Notes under the pieces: generated by a model
Database searches by the model: none
Seen by the model: only the letters and a program-made list of their open reading frames with translations
Told to the model about the DNA's origin: nothing
From: DATKBT01 sp035546295
GTDB lineage: Bacteria > Acidobacteriota > Thermoanaerobaculia > Multivoradales > Multivoraceae
Assembly (NCBI GenBank): GCA_035546295.1
Contig: DATKBT010000014.1
Coordinates: forward strand, 1 to 64,000
Length of the DNA: 64,000 bases
Reading direction: 5' to 3'
Position numbers and translations under genes: made by a program
Shown here: positions 51,724-58,517 of the stretch, one piece after another
Layout: the number at the start of each line of letters is the position of its first letter
Numbering within the stretch: the stretch's first letter is position 1

Positions 51724-52638
51724 TCAGCGAGTGTCGCCCGAGGTGCTCATCGCGGCGGCTTGCTGCGTGGCGCGGTGGAGCACGCGCCCGCCAAGCACCC
51801 TCATCAGATGTCGTCGGAACGCGCTCGAGGCGTGGATGTCCGACGGCGGATCGGCGGTCGCCGCTGCGCTCGCCGAGACTTGGTCGAAGCGGTCGCGAAC
51901 CGTCTGTTCGGTGCCGGACACCGCGAGGCCGGCGAGCTCCGCCGTCGCCTCGCGCGCCAGCCACGGCGTCTCACCTACGCTCAGGTAGGCGAGACGCGCC
52001 GCGGCGATCCGGCTCTCCTCGTCGACGGTCACGACCGCCGCCGCGCCGACCAGCGCGTAGTCGCCGTGTCGGCGAGACACCTCTTCGAACGCGGCGCCGG
52101 TGTTCGGGGCCGGCGCCGGGAGGCGGATCGAGGTGAGCAGCTCGCCGGGCTCGAGCGCCGTTGCGAACAGGCTGGTGTAGAACTCGCCGGCGGGAACCCG
52201 CCGCTCGCCCCCAGCGCTGCACAGCGTCAGCTCGGCGTCGAGGGCGAGCGCGATCGCGGGCAGCTCGGCGGCAGGGTCGGCGTGGGCGAGGCTGCCGCCG
52301 ATCGTGCCGCGGTTGCGGATCTGGGGGTGCGCGATGTGCGGCATCGTCTCGTGGAGCAACGGCGCGCGCTCGCGCACTGGCGCGGAGCGCTCGACGGTGC
52401 GCTGGCGGGTCATCGCGCCGATCGCGAGCCCGCCATCCTCGGCGCTTTCGACGAACGCCAGCTCCTCGATCCGGTTGAGGTCGACCAGCACCGCGGGGCG
52501 CGCCAGGCGGAAGCTCATCGCCGGCACCAGGCTCTGTCCGCCGGCGAGCGGCCTCGCCTCGTCGCCGTGCTCGGCGAGCAGCGAGAGAGCCTCCTCGAGG
52601 GTCTCGGGGCAGCGGTACTCGAAGGGCGCGGGCTTCAT
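51724..52638 (-). CDS. Molybdenum hydroxylase FAD-binding subunit (CoxM/CutM-like)
   Basis: 304 residues. FEYRCPETLEEALSLLAEHGDEARPLAGGQSLVPAM near 6-41 and IRNRGTIGGSLAHADPAAELP near 104-124 are the two FAD-binding motifs of the xanthine dehydrogenase medium subunit. Electrons from the Mo site pass through 2Fe-2S clusters to this FAD. ATGA overlap with the large-subunit gene. The C-terminal 40 residues are polar and extend past the usual CO-dehydrogenase-type C-terminal domain. Confidence 0.94.
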   Translation of the reverse strand: MKPAPFEYRCPETLEEALSLLAEHGDEARPLAGGQSLVPAMSFRLARPAVLVDLNRIEELAFVESAEDGGLAIGAMTRQRTVERSAPVRERAPLLHETMPHIAHPQIRNRGTIGGSLAHADPAAELPAIALALDAELTLCSAGGERRVPAGEFYTSLFATALEPGELLTSIRLPAPAPNTGAAFEEVSRRHGDYALVGAAAVVTVDEESRIAAARLAYLSVGETPWLAREATAELAGLAVSGTEQTVRDRFDQVSASAAATADPPSDIHASSAFRRHLMRVLGGRVLHRATQQAAAMSTSGDTR

Positions 52639-55082
52639 CGGTCGCCGACCTCGTGCTCGTCGGCTGGGCTCGCGGCTCCCCGCGTCGCGGCGTCGATGCT
52701 CGCATCTCCGTGGATCAGCTCGAAGATCCGGTTCGGCGAGAGCGGGATCTCGAGGATCTCGGGCCCGTCGGGTCCGAGTGCGTCCTCCACCGCGGCCGCG
52801 AACAGTGCGCCGACCGGGATCGCGCCCGCCTCTCCCGCGCCCTTGATGCCGAGCGGGTTGAGCGGCGACGGCGTCGTGTGGTGGTCGGTCTCGATCTCGG
52901 GGATCTCGCTCGCGGTGGGCAGCAGGTAGTCCATCAGCGAGGCGTTGAGGAGCTGCCCCTGGTCGTCGAACGCGAGCTTCTCGTAGAACGCGTTGCCGAT
53001 CCCCTGGGCGACGCCGCCGTGGATTTGGCCGCGCAGGATCAGGGGGTTGATCACCGTGCCGCAGTCGTGGACCACGACGTAGCGCTCGATCCTGACCTGG
53101 CAGGTGTCGCGGTCGACCTCGACGATCATCGCGTGCACGCCGTTGGCGGTGGTGCCGCTCTCGGGGCCGAAGTACGAGGTCGCCTCGAGCCCTGGCTCGG
53201 TGCCGGGGCGCACCGCGCCGCGCATCGGGTTGGCGCGCACCGCGAGCTCGCCGAGGGGGATGGCGCTCGTCGGCGCGCCGCGCACGCGCACCACGCCGCC
53301 CTCGAGCTCGAGGTCCTCCTCGCGGGCCTCGAGCTCGTCGGCGGCGAGTCGGAGGATTTTGCGCCGGACCTCGAGCGCTGCGGCGTGGCACGCGTTGCCG
53401 GCGACCACCGCGCCGCGGCTGGCGAAGGTGCCGGTGCCCCAGTGGAACTCCCTGGTGTCGCCGGTCACCACGCGGATGCGCTCGATCGGGACCCCGAGCT
53501 GCTCGGCGACGACCTGGGCGAACGTCGTGAAGTGCCCCTGCCCCTGGGTGCCCACACCGGTGGCGACGGTCACCGTGCCGCCGGCCTCGACCGTGACCCG
53601 CGCGCCTTCGTAGGGGCCGATGCCGGTTCCTTCGACGTAGGTGACGAGGCCGATTCCGCGCGCCCGCCCCTCGGCGGGCCCACGCCCCTCGGCGGGCCCA
53701 CGCCCCGAGGGGCGTGTCCGATCGAAGCTCTCCCAGCCGATCGCGGCCGCCGCCTTCTCGAGCGCCGGCCCGTAGTCGCCGCTGTCGTAGGTCAGGCTCG
53801 AGAAGTCCTGGTAGATCAGCCCGTGGTCGTGGGGGAACTGATCCGGGCGCAGCAGATTGCGGCGGCGGATCTCGACCCGGTCGAGGCCCAGCTCGCGCGC
53901 GCCGAGGTCGAGCAGTCGCTCCATGACGAAGACCCCGTGCTGGCGACCGGCGCCGCGAAAGGGCGTGACCGTCGGCTTGTTGGTGTACACCGAGCGCAGC
54001 TCGCTGCGGTAATGGGGGACGTCGTAGCAACCGAGCAGCGTGCACTGGCTGTTGATCGGCACGGTGAGGCCATAGGGCAGGTAGGCGCCGTTGTCGTGGA
54101 GGAAGCTGTCGGAGACGCCGAGCACCCTGCCCTCGCGGGTCAGCGCGATCGCGGCGTCATGGATCTGCTCGCGCTCCTGGGTGGTCGAGAAGAAGTTCTC
54201 CTCGCGGTCCTCGATCCACTTCACCGGGCGCCCGAGGCGCATCGCGAGCCAGGGCACCAGCACCTCGTCGGGCTGGAACATCATGATCTTGGGACCGAAA
54301 CCGCCGCCGATGAAGGGCGCGATGACGCGCACCTGCGACTCGGCGAGCCCGTAGAGCCGAGCGAGCCCGTTGCGCAGCGGGATCGGCGCCTGGGTGGTGT
54401 CCCAGACGGAGAGCTGCTCCTCGCGCTCGTCCCAGGAGGCCAGGATGCCGCGGTTCTCGAGCGCGGCGGCGGTGCCGTGGTCGTAGCGGAAGCGTCGCCG
54501 GAGCACCAGATCCGCGTCGCGCTCCGCCGTCGCCCAGTCCCCCTTGGTCTGGACGGCATGAGCGGCGAGGTTCGAGCCGAGGTCGTCGTGCACGAGCGGG
54601 GCGGCCTCGTCGAGCGCACGCTCGAGGTCGGCGGCGACCGGGAGGGCCTGGATCTCGGGCCAGATCTCGTCGCGGGCGTCCTCGGCCAGGTAACGGCTCT
54701 CGGCGACGACGACGGCGAGCGGCTCGCCGGCGTGACGGACCTTGTCTCGAGCGAGTGGATACTGGGTGCGGCTCTGGAAGACGAGCCCCGGGATCGGCGG
54801 CGGCGGGACCAGCAGCGGCCCCGCTTGCCAGATCCCGCGCTCGTTCTCGGCGCCCGCGCTCGCCGCCAGGTCCTCGGCGGTCAGCACGGTGACGACGCCC
54901 GGGCGGCGCTTCGCGGGGCCGGTGTCGATGCTGCGCAGGATGCCGTGCGCGACGGTCGAGCGCAGGAACGCGACGTGGAGCGTACCGGGGGGCGCGAGGT
55001 CGTCGACGAAGGTGGCGCTGCCGGTGAGCAGGCGCGCATCCTCGCGTCGCCGCACCGGCTCGCCGAACCAGCGCGTCGACAT
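52635..55082 (-). CDS. Molybdopterin-binding subunit of an aldehyde oxidase/xanthine dehydrogenase-type enzyme
   Basis: 815 residues. GEPVRRREDARLLTGSATFVDDL at the N-terminus, IGGGFGPK near 263-270, VTPFRGAGRQHGVFVMERLLD for the active-site loop, GTGTFASRGAVVAGNA, and the catalytic Glu in GIKGAGEAGAI near the C-terminus. The loop lacks the AYRCSFR of form I CO dehydrogenase, so CO oxidation is unlikely; hydroxylation of an aldehyde or N-heterocycle is more probable. A perfect 18-bp duplication adds a second GPAEGR near 467-478. The ATG overlaps the 2Fe-2S gene's stop as TGATG. Confidence 0.94.
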   Translation of the reverse strand: MSTRWFGEPVRRREDARLLTGSATFVDDLAPPGTLHVAFLRSTVAHGILRSIDTGPAKRRPGVVTVLTAEDLAASAGAENERGIWQAGPLLVPPPPIPGLVFQSRTQYPLARDKVRHAGEPLAVVVAESRYLAEDARDEIWPEIQALPVAADLERALDEAAPLVHDDLGSNLAAHAVQTKGDWATAERDADLVLRRRFRYDHGTAAALENRGILASWDEREEQLSVWDTTQAPIPLRNGLARLYGLAESQVRVIAPFIGGGFGPKIMMFQPDEVLVPWLAMRLGRPVKWIEDREENFFSTTQEREQIHDAAIALTREGRVLGVSDSFLHDNGAYLPYGLTVPINSQCTLLGCYDVPHYRSELRSVYTNKPTVTPFRGAGRQHGVFVMERLLDLGARELGLDRVEIRRRNLLRPDQFPHDHGLIYQDFSSLTYDSGDYGPALEKAAAAIGWESFDRTRPSGRGPAEGRGPAEGRARGIGLVTYVEGTGIGPYEGARVTVEAGGTVTVATGVGTQGQGHFTTFAQVVAEQLGVPIERIRVVTGDTREFHWGTGTFASRGAVVAGNACHAAALEVRRKILRLAADELEAREEDLELEGGVVRVRGAPTSAIPLGELAVRANPMRGAVRPGTEPGLEATSYFGPESGTTANGVHAMIVEVDRDTCQVRIERYVVVHDCGTVINPLILRGQIHGGVAQGIGNAFYEKLAFDDQGQLLNASLMDYLLPTASEIPEIETDHHTTPSPLNPLGIKGAGEAGAIPVGALFAAAVEDALGPDGPEILEIPLSPNRIFELIHGDASIDAATRGAASPADEHEVGDR
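53666..53701 (-). repeat. Two perfect 18-bp tandem repeats inside the Mo-subunit gene
   Basis: gcccctcggcgggcccac at 53666-53683 and 53684-53701 codes for tandem GPAEGR units in a surface loop of the Mo subunit; a related inverted stretch (gccccgagg) follows at once. Confidence 0.85.
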
Positions 55083-55630
55083 CAGGCAGTCTCTCCGCCC
55101 CGCGATCCGGCGTCCTCGCTCGCGGAGGGCTCCGTGCACGGGCGCCGCATCGAACGAGCGGCGAGCAGGACCGCCTCGACGATGTGCTGGTAGCCGGTGC
55201 AGCGGCAGAGGTTTCCGGAGAGCGCCGCGCGGATCTCCCGATCGTCGGGATCGGGGTGCTCGGCCAGGAACGGGACCAGCGTCATCAGGAACCCCGGAGT
55301 ACAGAAGCCGCACTGCAGCGCGTGAGTCTCGCGGAAGGCCTCCTGCAACGGGTGCAGCCGCTCGCCGTCGGCGAGCCCTTCGACGGTGACCAGGCGGCGG
55401 CCGTCGGCCTGGACCGCGAACAGCAGACAGGAGCGCACCGCCTCGCCGTCGAGCAGCACGGTGCAGGCGCCGCAAACACCGTGCTCGCACCCGACGTGGG
55501 TGCCGGTGAGACCGAGCTCCTGGCGCAGGAAGTCGCTGAGCAGCAGCCGCGGCTCGACCGTCGCCGAGCGCTCCACCCCGTTGACGACGAGCTGCAGCGA
55601 TCGCCGGTTGGTCGTCGATGGGGTGGGCAT
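55082..55630 (-). CDS. 2Fe-2S subunit of the molybdenum hydroxylase (CoxS/CutS-like)
   Basis: 182 residues from ATG 55630. Plant-type cluster CEHGVCGACTVLLDG near 53-67 with a further Cys near 75 (VRSCLLFAV), and the C-terminal helical cluster CGFCTPGF near 110-117 and GNLCRCTGYQ near 141-150. It carries electrons from the Mo site to FAD. A 30-residue polar tail follows the last cluster. First gene of the three-gene operon (small, large, medium order on the minus strand), preceded by REP-like elements. Confidence 0.95.
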   Translation of the reverse strand: MPTPSTTNRRSLQLVVNGVERSATVEPRLLLSDFLRQELGLTGTHVGCEHGVCGACTVLLDGEAVRSCLLFAVQADGRRLVTVEGLADGERLHPLQEAFRETHALQCGFCTPGFLMTLVPFLAEHPDPDDREIRAALSGNLCRCTGYQHIVEAVLLAARSMRRPCTEPSASEDAGSRGGETA

Positions 55631-55751
55631 GGAGAATCGCGCGACGGTCGACTTCGATCGGACATTCTCGCATCCCGGCCGAAGTTGTCGAGCCGGCGAG
55701 CACGCACGCGCTCGATCGAGCTCGTCCGCGACGAAGGGCACAGCCGCCAAC

Positions 55752-55875
55752 GAGGCGCATCTCCGTAACGGCCCGGCCTCCGTGCCGGCCCATCGCGACA
55801 TCCACGACCAAGGGCCCTCCCGTGACGAGACGAGCCTCCGTAGCGGCCGACCCCCTGGTCGGCCGATCGCGACGA
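55752..55875. repeat. Tandem pair of REP-like elements
   Basis: Two copies about 75 bp apart share CTCCGTA and ATCGCGAC flanks (CTCCGTA at 55761 and 55836). The second is a perfect 9-bp hairpin (55844-55865, cggccgacc, loop ccct); the first has an imperfect core (ggcccggcctccgtgccggccc). It fills most of the gap between the methyltransferase stop and the 2Fe-2S gene start. Confidence 0.7.
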
Positions 55876-55907
55876 CGTCTCGGCGCGACGCGACGGTGCG
55901 GACTGCG

Positions 55908-56663
55908 CTAGAAGCGCTGAACGACGCTCTGCTCCCGGGTCTCGGGAATCGCCAAGAGGTACTCGCGCACGCCGTGGCGCATCAGGAAGCTCCGATCGAC
56001 CGTGAAGTCGGGGAACATCTTGTGGAGCCTGTGCTCCGAGTACTGCGGGCAGGGGCGCACCGCCGGCGCCTGCTCGTCCCAGATCAGGCGATCGCGGCCG
56101 GCGAAGCGCAGGCGACGCGGATGAAGGGGGAGCTCGGGGCTGTGGGCGAGCAGCAGGAACGCCCGCGTGCCGGAGGCCAGGAGAGGCGAGAGCGCGCGGT
56201 ACAAGCCCTCGATCTGAGACGGGATCATGTAGTTGATCAGGTCCCAGAACAGGATCAGGTCGATCGATTCGCGACGACGACGCGCGCCGGACGAGCCGGA
56301 AGCGGCGTCGCTCCCGACCTCGCCATGCCCGGTCGCATCCTGCTCCGGCGCGCCGAGCTCGAGCATGTGCTCGACCAGGCGCTGGGTGCGCTCGAGCTCA
56401 GCGTGCGGGTTCGTCTGTCCAGCCTCCCAGATCTGCGAGTAGAGGTCCAGGAACTCGATCCGGCAGCCGTAGCGCGAGAGGAACGACAGGTTGTCGCCGT
56501 GGGCGGGTCCGAGGTCGACGACCCTCGCGTTCCTCCTGCGCCCGAGCCAATCGAGGAGGGGGGCGAGGGCGAGCGTCGGCTGCTCGCCCCCGGTCTCCGG
56601 GGGCTCCGGCTTTCTTTGACGCAGTCTTCCGAGCAGCCCTCCCGCTTGACGGCGGTCGTTCAC
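55908..56663 (-). CDS. Class I methyltransferase-fold protein
   Basis: 251 residues. VVDLGPAHGDNLSFLSRYG near 48-66 is motif I (D-L-G-P-x-x-G), RIEFLDLYS the strand-2 acidic end, and DLILFWDLINYMIPSQIEGLYRAL the strand-4 region. A charged insert (about 108-133) with Gly/Ser and four consecutive Arg separates these. The C-terminal part is not typical, so the substrate and even activity are uncertain. It is downstream of and close to bactofilin on the same strand (32 bases), suggesting co-transcription. Confidence 0.75.
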   Translation of the reverse strand: MNDRRQAGGLLGRLRQRKPEPPETGGEQPTLALAPLLDWLGRRRNARVVDLGPAHGDNLSFLSRYGCRIEFLDLYSQIWEAGQTNPHAELERTQRLVEHMLELGAPEQDATGHGEVGSDAASGSSGARRRRESIDLILFWDLINYMIPSQIEGLYRALSPLLASGTRAFLLLAHSPELPLHPRRLRFAGRDRLIWDEQAPAVRPCPQYSEHRLHKMFPDFTVDRSFLMRHGVREYLLAIPETREQSVVQRF

Positions 56664-56695
56664 GGCTCGCTGGTCCCGAACACCACGCGGTTCCC

Positions 56696-57283
56696 TCAGG
56701 CGCCCTTCCCGACCGCGACCTTGGCCTGCTGTTGACCCTGCTGTTGACCCTGCTGCGAGCCATGCTTGCCGCTGCCGCCGCCGCTGCTGCCGGCCGTGCC
56801 GGAGGAGGCGGCGACCGAGGAGGAGGCGGCGACCGAGGAGGAGGCGGCGACCGACTCCTTCACCTGCTCGGGAGCGCGCATGTCGATCGAGCCCCGGAAG
56901 GTCGAGCCGTCCTCGAGCGTCACCCGCGGCGCGACGATATTGCCCTGCACCTGTCCCGACCGGCGGATCGCGACGTCCTCTTGTCCGTAGAGGCTGCCGA
57001 GGACCTCGCCGTCGACCTGGACGCTCTTGGCGTACACGTCGGCCTTCACCTGGCCGCTGCTGCCGACCGTGACCGAGTGGTTCTTCACCCGGATCTCCCC
57101 TTCGACCTTTCCTTCGATCAACAGGTCCTCGTCGCCGACCACATCCCCCTTGATCGAGATCGAGGGACCGATAGTGGCCACCGAGCCGCGCCCCGCGTTG
57201 CGGGGTGGCGCAGTCGTCGGCGGACGGTCGGGACGCTCCGGCTCACGCATGGTGGGTTCCTCCGTTGGCTCTTTCTTCCACAT
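56696..57283 (-). CDS. Bactofilin-family cytoskeletal protein
   Basis: 195 residues. Central bactofilin beta-helix at about 38-140: SISIKGDVVGDEDLLIEGKVEGEI, VKADVYAKSVQVDGEVLGSLYG and GNIVAPRVTLEDGSTFRGSIDM, with regular short strands of the right-handed helix. A Pro/Arg-rich N-tail and a low-complexity C-tail follow: three VAASS units near 147-165 and QQGQQQGQQQ near 177-187. These proteins polymerise without nucleotide and position cell-wall or polar complexes. The tail is longer than in minimal bactofilins. Confidence 0.92.
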   Translation of the reverse strand: MWKKEPTEEPTMREPERPDRPPTTAPPRNAGRGSVATIGPSISIKGDVVGDEDLLIEGKVEGEIRVKNHSVTVGSSGQVKADVYAKSVQVDGEVLGSLYGQEDVAIRRSGQVQGNIVAPRVTLEDGSTFRGSIDMRAPEQVKESVAASSSVAASSSVAASSGTAGSSGGGSGKHGSQQGQQQGQQQAKVAVGKGA

Positions 57284-57317
57284 CTAACCATCCTCCAATC
57301 AACAGATTGGCATACGA

Positions 57318-58220
57318 CTATACATGCTCGGGAGGAGGTGTGGACAGCGCATTTCCGGTCCACTGCGACGAGCTCAGGCGCGAGCCGCGCTGCACCGCTG
57401 CAGAGCCCCACTCGACGCCGGTTTCGCGGCGCCAGACCGCCAGCGCTCGAAGCAGGCTCTCGCCGGCCTCGTGCGCGCCCTGCTGGTGGGAGACGACGAG
57501 CTCGAGCGGCGACTCTGCCCACGCCGTGATCGTCGCCAGCCAACCGGGCGCCCGCGATGCGGGCGCGCCGGGCTCGCTCGGTCTCGCCGCGGAGGGCCGT
57601 CGTTGCTCCTGCAGCTCGCTCGGCATCCGGTCGTCGACGGCGACCCGGTGCAGCCGATGCCGCCAGCGCTCGAGGAGCTCCGCGTCGGCGGCGTCGAGCT
57701 CGAGACCGACGGCGGGCTGGCTGAGCTCACGCAGAACGGCGGCGAGGAGCGTCCGGCGGGCGTCGCGGTCGGGAGTCTCGCTGCGCACGACCAGCGCTGT
57801 GCTCCTCCCCGCCAGGCGGTAGCCGACAGCGTCGATCCGGCGGCCGAGCTCGCCGTTCGCGGATGTTCCGGCTCCGGCGTCGACGGCGACCACGATGCAG
57901 TGACAGCCGAGCTGCTCCGCACGCCGGCACAGGTCGATCGGATCCGCCTCGAAGCTCGCGCTCCAGGCGACCGAAACGGCGCTTGCACGAAGCCCGGATT
58001 CGCGCAGGCGATCCCTCAGCTCCGAGAGCTTCGCGCTCTCGCCGACGCACGCGCGGGCCAGGACGGCTTCGTCGATCTCGACACGCTCGAAGCCGGCGCT
58101 CGAGGCCTCGCGCAACGCCTCGGCGATGCCGATGGAGCGCCTGCCGACGAGGCTCGTCAGGCGGAGGACTGGAGCAGGACCGCCGTCGCGACCGTCTCCG
58201 CTCGTACTCACGATCGTCAC
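57318..58220 (-). CDS. Sugar isomerase/epimerase-like TIM-barrel protein
   Basis: 300 residues from the GTG at 58220. SIGIAEALREASSAGFERVEIDEAVL near 28-53 and GCHCIVVAVDAGAGTSANGEL near 110-130 resemble xylose-isomerase-like TIM barrels (AP_endonuc_2 fold). The metal ligands are hard to place, and the C-terminal part is Arg/Pro-rich, so it may be non-catalytic. The start is uncertain: the frame runs far upstream through the shadow of the M61 gene, and GTG 58220 is the first position followed by plausible sequence. It diverges from the M61 gene over about 300 bases rich in repeats. Confidence 0.55.
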   Translation of the reverse strand: MTIVSTSGDGRDGGPAPVLRLTSLVGRRSIGIAEALREASSAGFERVEIDEAVLARACVGESAKLSELRDRLRESGLRASAVSVAWSASFEADPIDLCRRAEQLGCHCIVVAVDAGAGTSANGELGRRIDAVGYRLAGRSTALVVRSETPDRDARRTLLAAVLRELSQPAVGLELDAADAELLERWRHRLHRVAVDDRMPSELQEQRRPSAARPSEPGAPASRAPGWLATITAWAESPLELVVSHQQGAHEAGESLLRALAVWRRETGVEWGSAAVQRGSRLSSSQWTGNALSTPPPEHV

Positions 58221-58243
58221 GCAGAGGATGTTAGTCGCTTCCC

Positions 58244-58290
58244 GAGCGCGCGGCGAGCATGAGCGCGGCGAGCATGAGCGCGGCGAGCAT
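58244..58290. repeat. Three 15-bp tandem repeats in a divergent intergenic region
   Basis: gagcgcggcgagcat at 58261-58275 and 58276-58290 (perfect), preceded by a copy with two extra bases at 58244-58260, right after the start of the isomerase-like gene on the other strand. Confidence 0.85.
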
Positions 58291-58453
58291 GAGAACGGGA
58301 CTCTCGTCGGGTTTCTCTCCGGGCGCTCGCGTCGTGGCGCCGAACGCCGAAGCGCTACGATCCGGCTCCGATGCGCTGGAGCTCGCGGTCCCGAGACGGC
58401 GGGCCCGGGCAGGGAGGGTGGGGAAGGGTCGGAGAGTCGCGAGGGTCGGAGAG

Positions 58454-58490
58454 GTCGAAAAGGTCGAAAAGTCGAAAAGGGTCGAAAAGG
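58454..58490. repeat. Four gtcgaaaa tandem units before the M61 gene
   Basis: gtcgaaaa recurs at 58454, 58463, 58471 and 58481 with spacings of 9, 8 and 10, so it is a purine-rich degenerate array. It ends 15 bases before the M61 ribosome site. Confidence 0.8.
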
Positions 58491-58504
58491 GTCGCAGCGG
58501 TCGG

Positions 58505-58510
58505 AAAGGA
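58505..58510 (+). promoter_or_regulatory. Ribosome binding site deciding the M61 protease start
   Basis: AAAGGA, 7 bases before the GTG at 58518. It favours this GTG over the ATG at 58371, which would add low-complexity Arg/Ser sequence through the repeat array. Confidence 0.65.
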
Positions 58511-58517
58511 AGTCGGA

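Noticed and set aside
52635..55082. Form I CO dehydrogenase large subunit (coxL)
   Set aside because: The AYRCSFR active-site loop is absent, so CO oxidation is not supported.
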